This document shows, piece by piece, positions 21,471 through 31,749 of a stretch of 64,000 bases of DNA. A program made the position numbers and the translations under genes. The notes below the pieces were generated by a model. It was given only the letters and a program-made list of their open reading frames with translations. It did no database searches and was not told the DNA's origin. How positions within the stretch are numbered: the first letter of the stretch is position 1; each line of letters opens with the position of its first letter. Origin of the DNA: Tenrec ecaudatus (taxonomy: Eukaryota; Chordata; Mammalia; Afrosoricida; Tenrecidae); NCBI RefSeq assembly GCF_050624435.1, contig NC_134541.1:101800805-101864804 (forward strand), written 5' to 3'.

Positions 21471-21999
21471 TGTGGTAGTCACCTAATCTGGTGTCAATGT
21501 CAGGATTAAGAGTGTAAGAGTGGAGTCTAGGCTGTCAATCTGGAGATAGACAATGAGACTTCTGTGTGGGCGTGGCCTTTTCCTGATAATTCTGGGAAAT
21601 CTGGGCCTTCCTTCTTGGAGGTGGAGACACCAGTCTCTCTCTGCTACTCCCTGGGAGACATTGCAGAGGACAAGCCATGGACACAACCAGACCTCTGAAG
21701 CTGGAGAAGTTACGGAGAGACTCCTGCCCGCACTGAGATGCTTACAACGCCACTGGACCCAAAGACTTTCTACCCATTGGCTTGTGATCATCTTGCATTT
21801 GGCTTCATTGCATGTGTTTCGTGAGTCTGAAGAGGACTTTATAGATTGGTATAGGACATATGGGCTAATACCAGACTTATGGCCTTGGAATGGGCTGGCT
21901 TGGGATGTTTTCTCTGTTCAATTCCTCTTGTATATAAACATCTCCCTTATATGCATATGCATTATGAATTCGTTTCTCTAGTCTACCCAGATGAGCACA
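21471..21999 (+). mobile_element. Solo LTR, ERVL-like fossil
   Basis: About 530 bp, TG...CA bounded (TGTGGTAGTCACCTAATCTG start, end near GATGAGCACA). A TATAAA-type block (TTGTATATAAACATCTCCC) lies about 60 bases before the end, as in an LTR promoter. It is broken, with no internal region. Confidence 0.5.
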
Positions 22000-22085
22000 G
22001 CAAAGCACAGTGGGTTAAACAAAGACCCACATGTAAGCATGTCAAGGAAGTAGATTTTCATTTCGCATAGGAAAAAACCTCCAAG

Positions 22086-22262
22086 ATTTTGCACTGCTCT
22101 GTCCAATATAGTGGCCACTGACCACATGAGATCACTGGACACTGTGATAGCTGGTCTGAAGTGGGGGTGTTAAGGGTGTGCTGGATTTCCAAGACTAAGA
22201 ACAAAATATGGAATATGAAACAGCTCTGTACATTTTCATATTTGTTACATATTGAAATGATC
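22086..22262 (-). mobile_element. hAT-Charlie (MER1 group) DNA transposon fragment
   Basis: CTGTCCAATATAGTGGCCAC is the typical end, followed by GTGCTGGATTTCCAAGACTA and TTGTTACATATTGAAATGAT, which match the internal part in reverse. Ancient eutherian element; the other end is missing. Confidence 0.65.
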
Positions 22263-22279
22263 CCACTTGGAGCTGTTGG

Positions 22280-22492
22280 GTCAAAACCAAAAACCCAAAC
22301 AGATTGCCATTGAGTCCATTCTGACCTATATAAAGACCTATAGGACACGAGGACTGACCCTGGGGGTTCCTGAGACTGTAAGTCTTTACGGGAGTAGGCA
22401 GCTTCATTTTCTTCAGAGGAGTGGCTGGTGGTTTCAAACTGCTGACCTTGTGATTTGCAATAAGTAACCCCCTATGCCATCAGGGCTCCATT
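22280..22492 (-). repeat. AfroSINE, near full length
   Basis: CCAAACAGATTGCCATTGAG, GGTGGTTTCAAACTGCTGAC and CTATGCCATCAGGGCTCC. Confidence 0.88.
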
Positions 22493-22494
22493 GG

Positions 22495-22665
22495 GTCAAA
22501 GTGAATGCATTATAAAATTCATCTCGCCCTTGAAAACACCAGGTTGGACAAAACAAGTCAATCATGAAAGGACAAATATTGGATGATTTCACTTATAGGA
22601 AGCAAATGTTCACATAGAAATAGGATGACGTGTGGTTGTCTCAGGTGAGGGGTTTTTTTTTAGGT
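22495..22665 (+). repeat. Old L1 3' piece
   Basis: AAATATTGGATGATTTCACT and TATAGGAAGC, then GGATGACGTGTGGTTGTCTC, follow the L1M 3' UTR order. Confidence 0.5.
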
Positions 22666-23124
22666 GGCATCGAGGAGGCAGCACTTGCCAACGGGGACCT
22701 AGCATGATGAAGCGTTGGCTCTGGGCAGGCTACAGGGAGGCCTGGTCCTCCTCCCAGGCTTACACAAGCTTGTGGGAATCAGCCCACGAAATTCCTGGTC
22801 TCCTGTTCTCAAATTGTGCCCTGAGGGAGGACCCCTGTGGCTGTCTGTTCAGTTCCCAGTGCTCTGCCAAGCTCGCCTGCTCTTGGCCAGGGGCACTGAG
22901 TCAGGATGGCATGGTGTTCCATCCCCTTGCACACGGGGTTGCTGTGTGTTGAAATGGAGTCGGGCGTTATTGAATCATAAGCATCAGCTCTTCTCCTGCC
23001 CGTGGCAGCCTCTCCTTTTTCGTTGCCACGACTTGTGTGTCCCCCCTGAATGCTGTGTGGAGGTCGACCGTAATAACTAGCAGCTGACCACAGCGGCTCC
23101 GAGGCAGAATTCTCCAGTGCAGGA

Positions 23125-23310
23125 CACCGAAACTGGATCTCAGTCCATGCAAGGTCACTGGTTCAAATCTACCAGTTGTTCTGAAGAAGAAAGAGGAGGC
23201 CAGCTATTCCCACAAAGCATGTCTAGCCTCAGAAACCCACAGGGCAGTCCCACTCTGCCCTGTAAGGTTGCTATGAGTCAATTCCTTGGCAATTTAAAAA
23301 AATATTTTAT
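23125..23310 (+). repeat. AfroSINE
   Basis: AAGGTCACTGGTTCAAATCT B-box side, CCCACAGGGCAGTCCCACTC body, AAGGTTGCTATGAGTCAATT tail and an A-rich end. Confidence 0.8.
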
Positions 23311-24505
23311 AGCAAGGTGATAACCCCACGAGGAGGGTCTGGAAGGCTTCCTGGGGGAGGCGCTGCGAGGAAGCCTCACTAGTTGAGAGAGGGCCCCAAA
23401 GAGCTTTTTCTGCAGCGCAGCAGCTGGTGGGTGGGAGGGGTGTGGCTTAAGAAGGAAGGCAGAGAGGAGGGGCCAATAGGCCTGTGGTATCACCAGGGTC
23501 TGGGGGACTGGGGAATGTGGGTTTTACCCCGGAGTCGTCAAGCAAGGGAATGAGTGGGTGATCGGATTCTCCTTGGATTCCTCTGGGGTGCCTCTCATTC
23601 CTTGTTCTGTGGAACCTTGAGTCTTTCATCTTCCCAGCACTGAGTCCTGAACAATCGCCACACCAGAGGTAGGATGCTATCTTAGCCTCCAGGCCTGGGC
23701 ACACCTTGCTAGGGGTGTGGCCAGGTGGAAGGCTTCTCAGAGCAGGGGGGTGGGGTTGGAGAGAATCCAGGTCACAATAGGGCCCCTGAGGGACTCCAGC
23801 CAAACCAGCTGCTGTCCTTTCAGCCCTACGCATGGAACTGCAGTGTGATTAAAAGCCGGTTTTTCAAAGTGCACAACCAGGACTTTCTTCGGAGGCACGC
23901 AGGGTTGGTGCCACCCAGTACAATGACTCATGGTGTCTCACCCTCTCCCCCGCTCACCCATGGGCAGGGTGGCCAGAGAACCACCCCAGTGGGCCCAGTG
24001 GGCCGGCCTGCGCCACCTGCCTCTTCGCAGCAGGACCCCTCCCTCCAGGCCCCACACCCCATGGATCCCAGCAGCTGTTCCCCTCTCTCATTGGCCAAGA
24101 GAGATTGCTCACCTTTCTTCACCCAATGGCAGGCTGATTGGTAGGGGAGTGAAGGGCGTGGTGAGTAGAGTGGGCCGGGAGTCCTGAGTTCTGAGTTCTG
24201 GCGCTGGGTGATAGGTGCAGACCCCACTCTCTGCCACAGCCTCCTCGCAGACCTTTGGTGTCACCCCTTCTGGCAGGGCAGTACGGGGCGAGGGGGAGTG
24301 GGAATGTGTCTGCAGCTCTGCACTCAGCTGACACAACTGCTCAAACGGTCAACTTCTGGGTTTGCAGGCAAGCTAGCATCTTACGGCACACAGGGCCTCA
24401 CTCGTCCAAGCTGTGTAGCGAATGCAAATAACAGCGCGGAGGGCTTTTACAGAGTCAATTTGCGTTTAGTCTTCATAGCAACACAAATAAGCAGGAACTA
24501 GCTTT
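23311..24505. other. Intergenic, unique GC-rich sequence
   Basis: No exon or repeat could be supported; the overlapping frames on both strands lack family features. Confidence 0.5.
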
Positions 24506-24507
24506 CC

Positions 24508-24745
24508 AAAACTAAGGTCACTGCCATCAAGTCAATGCGGACTCATAGTGACCTGTAGGACAGGGTAGAACAAACTGTCCCAGTGGGTTTTCCAGTCTGT
24601 AACTCTTGACCGGAGTAGAAAGCCATGAGGTTTTTTTGGGGGGGTTGGGGGAGTGTTTTTGGTTTTGTTTTGTTTGCTTTGTAGTGCCTGGTAGTTTTCA
24701 GCTGCTGATCCTGAGATTAGCAACTCAGTGGGTCCAGAACTCCCA
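24508..24745 (-). repeat. AfroSINE with internal G/T-rich insertion
   Basis: AAGGTCACTGCCATCAAGTC tail, AGTGACCTGTAGGACAGGG, then a run of T and G around 24630-24675 before GCTGCTGATCCTGAGATTAG. Confidence 0.8.
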
Positions 24746-24754
24746 TTAGCTCAG

Positions 24755-24870
24755 TGTTATAGATGAGCAGCCTGAGGCACGGAGAAGCCGAGGGACTGGA
24801 GAAGCCGAGGGGCTGGCCTGAGGTCATTGATAAGGGAAACTGGTTGAGTGAAGACCTCAGTTTGTGGCCA
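24755..24870 (-). repeat. MIR SINE fragment
   Basis: ATAGATGAGCAGCCTGAGGC followed by ACGGAGAAGCCGAGG, then GGCCTGAGGTCATTGATAA. A short internal duplication of the AGAAGCCGAGG block is visible. Confidence 0.55.
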
Positions 24871-24969
24871 ACTGCTTAACAAAAATTAAAGGGGACCAAC
24901 CAGCCCCTCCAGTTTGCTGGTATTTGAAATACAGGTGGCATACCGTCCAGCGTCCCAGCAACACGCATC

Positions 24970-26160
24970 CACCCAGTAGGACACACTGACAGACCCATCT
25001 CCTTGAGGGCCTTCCTGTGTTTCACTGCCCCTCTATTTTACCAAGCATGGAGCCCTTTAACATGCTTGAGTCTAAGGAGCACTCTGACTGCACTTCTTCC
25101 AAGACAGATTGGTTTGGTGTTTTGCCCGTCCGTGGACTTTCAGTATTCTTCTCCAGCACCACATCAAGTCTTCTTTCTTATTCAGTGTCCAACTTTCACA
25201 TACATATGAGGCAATGGAAAATTCCATGGCTTGGGTCAGGCACACCTTAGGCCTCAAAGTAGCATTGATTTTGAAACATGTGATATTCCTTTGTTCTGTT
25301 TGCACAACTGCCTCTTGATCCATGTGCAGGTTCTGCGTGAGCACAATGAGGTGTTCTGGGAAAACCATTCGTCTCAGGCAACCCAGTGTTTTCGAAAGTC
25401 CACACTGTTTAATGCCTTTGCATAGTCAATAGAACACAAATAGGCATCTCCCCGGTGTTCTTTGCTGTCAGGCAAGATCCATCTGACATCAGCAATGATA
25501 GGCCTTGTTCCACAGCCTCTTCTTTCAGTCTGAATTACTGGCAACTCCCTGTCACTGGACCACTGCAACCATTGTTGGATGATCTTCAGCAAAATTTTAC
25601 TTGCATGTGATATTAGTGATATTGGTCTATGGTTTTCACATTCTTTTGGGTCACCTTTCTTTGGAATGGATAAAAATATGGATCTCTTCTAGTCAATTGG
25701 CCAAGTAGCTGTCTTCAACATTCTCAACGTGGACATGTGGAAGCTTCCAGGCTTCCTCAGTTTATGGAAGCATTTCCATTATTGACAGATGTTTGCAGCT
25801 GTTTCTTCTCATTTCGAATCGTGTCCCATCAACAATTGAAAGTCCCGCCACTTGGAGAAGGCAGCTCTTCCTCAGTCATACTCCGACCTGAAGGGCTCGT
25901 CTGGCCCTGTCTCTGACAGTGCGCTGCCACAGCTCACCGGGTTTTCAATGTTTCAATGATACCCATAAGGTTTTCCGTGGCCAATCTCTCAGAAATGAAC
26001 TCCCTGTTCCTTCTTCTCCGTAGTCTGTCGTTAGTCCAGAAGCACTGCAGAAACCTGTTCACTTTGGGTGCCCCTGCTGACATCTGAAATACCAGTGACA
26101 CAGCTTCCAGCATTGCCGTCACACACAAGCCACCGCAGCATGACAAGCTGACAGACAAGT
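24970..26160 (-). repeat. RTE (BovB-like) LINE with both ends, internally deleted
   Basis: The most complete RTE copy here, about 1.2 kb of an element normally over 3 kb. Read on the minus strand, the 5' untranslated part lies at about 26160-25800 (TGTCAGCTTGTCATGCTGCG, GCAGCTGTTTC complement). It jumps to the reverse-transcriptase region at 25740-25390, which encodes NIPKKGDP-like and IADVRWI, and CSIDYAKALNSVDFRKHW in place of the usual FIDYAKAFDxVDH. It then jumps to the 3' region at 25250-24970 (CTGTCTTGGAAGAAGTGCAG). The catalytic YADD region is in a deleted part, and stops are present. It cannot be active. Confidence 0.85.
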
Positions 26161-26224
26161 AAATGGTGGCAGCTCCTGGTAGTTACGAGCCATCTTTGAT
26201 ACCCCTGAGCTTGCAGCGAAGGAG

Positions 26225-26385
26225 CTTTCGTGGCCCAAACAGTGAAGTGATTGGCAGTTGGCGGAAAGCTTGGCAGTGTGAGCCACTCAGCAGCGCTACA
26301 GGAGAAGGATTACAGCCCAGGAAACCCACTGGGGCGGTTCTTCCCTGTCGCACAGGCTCACTCTAAATTGGAATTAACTGGCGTC
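26225..26385 (+). repeat. AfroSINE, decayed
   Basis: GAAAGCTTGGCAGTGTGAGC, CAGGAAACCCACTGGGGCGG and TTCTTCCCTGTCGCACAGGC, then AAATTGGAATTAACTGGCG. Confidence 0.6.
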
Positions 26386-26389
26386 TTCT

Positions 26390-27180
26390 CAACGGCAGCA
26401 GGCACTGGCAGGGCCGTCGCTACAACTTGTCTCCATGTGCACATGAGGAACCTTCTTCCCCCATGCGTGTGGCTGCAGCCCGACTTCACTCTTCTTAGAA
26501 GAGTCCCAGTCATGGGCCTGTCCTAATGCAGTATGACCTCATCTCAATTCTTTCCAAATACAATCACACGCACAGATACCAGGGCTTTGGACTTGAACAT
26601 GTCTTTCTGGAGAACATAATTCAGCCCAGAAGTTCTTCTCCAATGTATTCGATGCAGACATGTTCCAGCACCCAGGCCAATATTTAGAGGCTTCTCCTCC
26701 TATGGTGGCTAGCTATAGCCCATACACCTGGATTTCTGGGCTTTGGTGCTGCGAGGACTCCCTGCCCCACCTCCCACCTCCAGGAGTGAAAGGTGCCAGG
26801 TCCGTGCGGAACCTGTTTCCCTGCTTGTTGCGCAGGGTTGGGTGAAACAGACTTAGGGGTGGGCTGGGTCTCTGGGGAGAGGACTTGGCATCTTGTTCTC
26901 CCCAGAGCCCAGTTGGGTTTCAAGTCCCCACCCCTAGCCCTCCACTGCCCCTTACTCTGCCAAGGGCTGGCTTGTGATCAAGTACAAAGACTTGCAGATA
27001 AGCAGGTAGACCTACCAGCCTGCCCTAGCTGGCAGCTGGAACGACTGCACAGGCAAGCTCAGAATGGGAATTGGAAAAAAGCCACCGTCTCAACAAAGGG
27101 GGAACCAGACCATGCAAGCATGTGTATGCATGTGGACATACATGCTTGTGTATTCGAGTGCATGTGGGTACATGAGCATG
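26390..27180. other. Intergenic, unique sequence
   Basis: No exon or repeat supported. A TGTGTATGCATG-type simple stretch lies near 27120-27180. Confidence 0.5.
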
Positions 27181-27184
27181 TTTG

Positions 27185-27300
27185 TCCAGGATTGCAAACT
27201 CCCTGAGAGGTGGGACAGGGCTCTCCAACACACCGTGCTCTCCCAGCAGACTCAAGACAACCCTTGGCATTAATGTCCCTGCAAGCGATCACCCTCTAAC
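27185..27300 (+). repeat. L2 LINE 3' end
   Basis: GGATTGCAAACTCCCTGAGA and GGTGGGACAGGG, then CAACCCTTGGCATTAATG, resemble the L2 terminal region. Confidence 0.45.
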
Positions 27301-27475
27301 ACCAGTCTGGGCATGAGGTGCTGCTTGCTGGGGCACAGGACTTGGTGGCCGGCGGGGTGAGGGTAGGGCAGGCTGAAGCGATCACAGGCCATCTGTCCTT
27401 CACCTTTCCCTCGTTGGGCCACTCTCTTAGCTCAGGCCAGAATCCCCACACGACCCTCTCCAGAAAAAGCAGTTG

Positions 27476-27655
27476 CCTTTGCGTTGATTTCGGTTCATGG
27501 TGACGTCATGTGCTCCACATGGTTTTCAAAGCCTGAGTTTTTGGACATGGATTTCAAAGCCTTTCTTTGGGGATGCTTCTGGGTAGACCCAGAACTCCAG
27601 TCTTTGGGTCAGCAGCCAAGTATGGATGCTCTTTGTGTCATCCAGGGACTCTTTA
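27476..27655 (-). repeat. AfroSINE, strongly decayed
   Basis: TTGATTTCGGTTCATGGTGA, CCAGAACTCCAGTCTTTGGG and TCAGCAGCCAAGTATGGATG follow the reversed element only loosely. Confidence 0.4.
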
Positions 27656-27694
27656 GCGTACCCAAGTCACACTCTCTCTCTCTCTTTCTCTATA

Positions 27695-27775
27695 AGGGAG
27701 ATTACTATTATGTCTGTTTAACAGATAAGGAAGCGGGCTCAGGTTACACAAGGGGGCCCTTCAGAGGGTGGCTGT
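27695..27775 (-). repeat. MIR SINE fragment
   Basis: GTTTAACAGATAAGGAAGCG and GGCTCAGGTTACACAAGG. Confidence 0.5.
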
Positions 27776-27969
27776 TGGATTTTGAATAACGTAAATGAAG
27801 ATACATATGACTTGGTGAGGATTCCACCCCCCAAGGACTCACTGTCCTCCCCGACCTCTAGTCTGGATCCAATCATCCTGTATGTCTCAGCTGGTTTTGA
27901 TCGTTTTGAACCTTGGAGCAATGAACTGACTCAGCTGTCCACCATGGCAGTCACACTATGCTATCTAGG

Positions 27970-28255
27970 AGAGTGAAAGTCAAGGTTGTCTGTCAACTTG
28001 GCTGACCCAGGGGTTCCACTTGGTTAGCAGTTAAGGCAGAGTGAGTCCCTATGACAGCATCTATTAGGATGTCACCATAGGGCTGGCTCAGATGGAGATG
28101 TGCGCCAAGCTTAAAAGGTACACAGGGCTCTGAAGACCTGTTAAAAAAAGGTGAATGTCAATAATCTTATTGAATTTTGTAACATGGATTATATGCTGAA
28201 ATGAGGATGCTCAAGGCATGCTGGGTAAGAGAACATATTAAAATGAGTTGCGACG
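27970..28255. repeat. Possible decayed LTR fossil
   Basis: GTTGTCTGTCAACTTGGCTG resembles the start of an ERVL-type LTR, but no second end can be placed. Broken. Confidence 0.3.
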
Positions 28256-28263
28256 GGTTCTCT

Positions 28264-28430
28264 TCACTCCTCTGCATGGGGTTCTGGCGGTGCAATGGCT
28301 GAGTGCTCGGCTGCTCACCGACAGGTGCACGTCAAACCCATCCAGCAGCCCTGCGGAAGAAAGGCAAGTCCTGGCGATCTGCCCCGGCACAAATGACAGG
28401 CTGGAAAACCCTCCACAGTCACAGGGGACG
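28264..28430 (+). repeat. AfroSINE
   Basis: GGGTTCTGGCGGTGCAATGG head, GCTGAGTGCTCGGCTGCTCA, AAACCCATCCAGCAGCCC B-box side and GAAAGGCAAGTCCTGGCGAT (second-subtype body). Confidence 0.75.
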
Positions 28431-29690
28431 AGGAGTCACGCAGCACCCAGCAACCACCACCCAGCCAGGGTGGGGGCTGCCTTAGCAGAAACACAGCTGC
28501 CTAACAGGGGAGGGCTCTGTCCTTCCCCCGCACACCCCCCACCAACCCCCCATCATGCAAATCTGCATGGCAACATCTGCTTCCTGGACCAAAGCTGGGG
28601 TCCGAGACATCGTGGGGCTGGGGCACTGCATTCTGACTGCCACACCAATAAATGTCTGGACGCATACTACAGTCCCACAGAGAGGGTGAGTCACTTGGCC
28701 AACGTGGCAGAGCTAGTCCATGGCGGTGGTAAGATTCAAAGTCCAGCCCACCCACGTAGGCACAGAGCCTGCACGCTCATAGTGGGCAGGAGCAGGTGCG
28801 CTGGATGGGTGGGGCCGGGAGGCGGGGCAGGATGGCGGGGAGGAGTCCCATACGATCAAAGGCGCAGAAGAGGGACAGCTTCCACTCCTGCTAGAGAAAA
28901 GGGTGAGGCAGGCAGAAGAATGAAGAGCCATAGCGCTCCTGCCCATGACCCCCACCTGCTCTCTGGATTTCAGGGTCAGAGATGGGCAGTGGACTCATCC
29001 ATTTGCCTCTGCTGCTCTCTCAACAGAGCGGACCCCAAAGGAGGACGAGGCTCCTCATGGACTCCCCAACAGCCCAGCCTTGCCTCTCTCTGGGTGCCCC
29101 CCGCCGGCATTCTCTCAGGGTGCTTGGGAAGGCAGGCGGAGGCACCCCACGCCCACAGGAATGGGAGCAATGCACTTGGGAGGCCAGGGCTGGTGCTCCA
29201 CTAGCAAAGGCATCTGTGAGTGCCTACTGTGTGCTCGCCGTGGGAGGAGAGGCAACTGGGCTCCCTGCCCCGAAACCTGCCAGGCTTCCCCCTGAAGGAG
29301 TGGAGAGAATTTCTATCTCGCCTTTCAGCATCATCTCAGCTGGTGGAGAGCTGGGTGGAGCCGGGCGGGCTCCTGAGCTGCTATCTCAGGGAGCTCCAGG
29401 GAAGCCCTGGACCTGACTGCCATCTGCACCCGGCCCCCGTCAGCGGCCAGCTGTCCCTGGCAGCCGCAGTCCTTTAAGAATGCATTCCTCAGGGGCTGGA
29501 ATCCGCGCCACACTGTGCAGGACAAACATCTTCAGAGAAGGGCATAGGTTCGTGCCCAAGTGCTGTGGGAATGGCAGGTGTGGGGCAGAGCTGGCCACCT
29601 CTCTGCAGAGGGGTCCCTGAACAAAATGGGGACAGGGCGGCAGGTATTGGGTGAGGGGTATCCAGCCCACCTCCATCTGCCTGGGTCTGG
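28431..29690. other. Intergenic, unique sequence with one MIR trace
   Basis: A long open frame (28248-29204) runs through the SINE head, a MIR trace at 28680-28750 (GAGTCACTTGGCCAACGTGG) and GC-rich DNA. It resembles no protein family and is probably chance. Confidence 0.5.
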
Positions 29691-29694
29691 CCTC

Positions 29695-29850
29695 CCCACC
29701 CTGGTGGTGCACCGGTTAAGCCAAAGGTCGGTATTTTGAATCCACCCAGCAGCTCCCAGGACAGAAGGACTGGCCGCCTGCTCCCTCAAAGATGACAGAC
29801 GGCCTACGAAACCCCAGGGACAGCTCTGCTCTGTCTGCCAATCAGAACCA
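29695..29850 (+). repeat. AfroSINE, second subtype
   Basis: CCACCCTGGTGGTGCACCGG head, TTTGAATCCACCCAGCAGC, CGAAACCCCAGGGACAGCTC; the tail is degraded. Confidence 0.7.
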
Positions 29851-30129
29851 AGGGGGTGCACACAGCATCCTCACCCAGCCTTGGGCACATCAGTCCTTGC
29901 CTTGTGCCCCCTCCCCATGCTCCCCACTAGTGGTAGCAGCTAGCCCCTGCCCACTCACCTACTGTTGGTGTTAACAGGGCTGGGCTCCTCAGAGGGATTC
30001 AGGACACTGTCCCCAGTCCCTGCAGAGCCGGGCACAGCTCAGAGAGCCTGCCTAGAGACCTGTTTGACGAGGTGACATTGCTACGATAGACAAGCCCCTG
30101 CCCAGCCCCCACATTGCCTTACTGAACGT
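29851..30129. other. Intergenic, no feature seen
   Basis: Short unique stretch between two SINEs. Confidence 0.5.
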
Positions 30130-30415
30130 GAGGGCACTCATTGGTGGCCGGGCACAGAGCCCTTGTCTTCCAGGATGGAGACTTGAGTTTGATCCCCAGC
30201 CAGTGTGTCATCAGCCAGTGGAGGCTCGCGTGTGTTGCTATGATATGGAATAGGTTGCTGTGATACAGAGCTACTAGACTGAGACAAACTAGGAAGAAAG
30301 GCCTGGCAATCTACTGCCAAACCAGCTATTGACCAGCACCTGGGATACACTCAGTAATGGGACACCCACAGGGTCCCATGAGTTAGAATTGATTCAATGC
30401 TAACTGGTTTCCAGG
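30130..30415 (+). repeat. AfroSINE-type composite with extra module
   Basis: After the head comes a module ACTAGACTGAGACAAACTAG near 30270, also seen in diverged form in the RTE 5' piece at 39.98 kb. Then GGAAGAAAGGCCTGGCAATC, GGGTCCCATGAGTTAGAATT and GATTCAATGCTAACTGG. Confidence 0.65.
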
Positions 30416-30434
30416 GCTACGAGGGGGACAAGGT

Positions 30435-30620
30435 GTCACCCGTGGGGTTTTATTTATTCATGTTAAAATTTAAAGTATTATTTATTAATTAATTTCTAAA
30501 ACCTTTATTTTTCATGGTAAATTAGGCACTCGACTGTCTTCAACAGTTTCAACCACTTATGAAAGTCCCCACTGGTTCCCCCTTCCCCTTCCCCTTGATC
30601 TCTCTTCTCCCGCTTCATCC
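30435..30620. repeat. AT-rich decayed LINE-like stretch
   Basis: TATTTATTAATTAATTTC and C/T-rich CCCCCTTCCCCTTCCCC resemble the A-rich end and pyrimidine tract of the afrotherian LINE seen at 15 and 51.7 kb, but the match is weak. Confidence 0.3.
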
Positions 30621-30627
30621 AAAGAAG

Positions 30628-30805
30628 CCAATTGGGCTGCTAACCCCAAGGTCGGCAATTCAAATGACTAGCCTCTGCTCCTCAGGAGAAAGGTGAGACT
30701 TTCTAGTTCCGTAAAGAGTTCCAGTTCCTGAAAGTCACCGAGGCAGAGTTCTACCCAGTCCCATAGGGTCGCCATGCGGCGGCATCGACTCGGCAGCAGT
30801 TTTGT
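30628..30805 (+). repeat. AfroSINE
   Basis: GGGCTGCTAACCCCAAGGTC head, ACCCAGTCCCATAGGGTCGC and CATCGACTCGGCAGCAGTTT. Confidence 0.88.
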
Positions 30806-30809
30806 CCTG

Positions 30810-31445
30810 TCCCATTGTTTCTCTCTTCACCTGATCCTCATCAGCCCCATTGCTCAGTCTCTCCCGGCCTCGTCCTCCCTGCTGCTCCAGCTCCAAAGTC
30901 TGCTCCCTTTGGTATAAAAGGTCTCGTTGTTTGGCTTCTTTCGTGGTCTCAGAATATTTGTGCATTTTGACAGTGAAAGCCCAAAATACATTCTCAGAGT
31001 CCATGCAGATTAAGCCCCGTGGAAGTCCCTCGGTCCCCTGAGCAGGGATGTGCATGGTCTTGCCCTCACACTGAGGGCACTGGAGAGTGGCTTACTGTAG
31101 AGTTAGGCTAAAATTTAATAGACTATTTGTTTTCCCTTTTGACCCATTTTTAATTTGTTCTAGTGCCTGGTATCTTCTGCTTCCTTTTGGATTGAGCTTT
31201 TTCTGTGTTGTATTCTCTAATTGTTGGGGCTTGGGGTATGACTTTCCCCTTATGAAATCCAGGTTAGGTAAATCTACAGCGACAGTAACTAGAAGCACAG
31301 TTTCTTAGGCTTGTGGCAAGGGAGGCTGTGGGGAAATGAGAAGCTAATCATAATGGGAGAAGACAGAAATGCTCTTCTAAAATTGAAAACAAATTTGTCC
31401 TTTGTGACCGGCTAATCTCCCTCAGCAAATGTCCTCTAGGTCCGC
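30810..31445. other. Intergenic, no supported feature
   Basis: Unique sequence; the frames present look random. Confidence 0.5.
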
Positions 31446-31449
31446 CCAT

Positions 31450-31745
31450 GCCATGAGGTGCTAGGTGGCTTCCTCGCTGCTTGTCAGTGATGCACAGTGT
31501 CCGCTGTGGGTCTGTACCGACGCTCCTCTATCCACACGTCTGCTGCTGGGCATTTGGGCTGTTTCCACCCTCTTGTTCATGTGAACAGCGCTGTGGCGAT
31601 GACAGGGGGCGCACCTGTCTGCTCCTGTGATGGACCTCACTTCGTTTGAAACCCAGCAGAGGCACTGCTGGGTCATAAGCAGGATTGCTATTCCCAGTCG
31701 TCTGCCTGGCACCATGTTGCTTTCCACAGTGGTTGCAGGTGGCAG
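31450..31745 (-). repeat. Old L1 fragment (end of ORF2 / 3' region)
   Basis: CTGCTGGGCATTTGGGCTGT, ACTGCTGGGTCATAAGCAGG and TTGCTTTCCACAGTGGTTGC are the complement of well-known L1 sequence. Confidence 0.75.
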
Positions 31746-31749
31746 GGTT

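Noticed and set aside
28248-29204. A 318-codon open frame, the longest on the plus strand
   Set aside because: It begins in a SINE head, crosses a MIR trace and continues in GC-rich unique DNA. The translation has no family features and low complexity in places.
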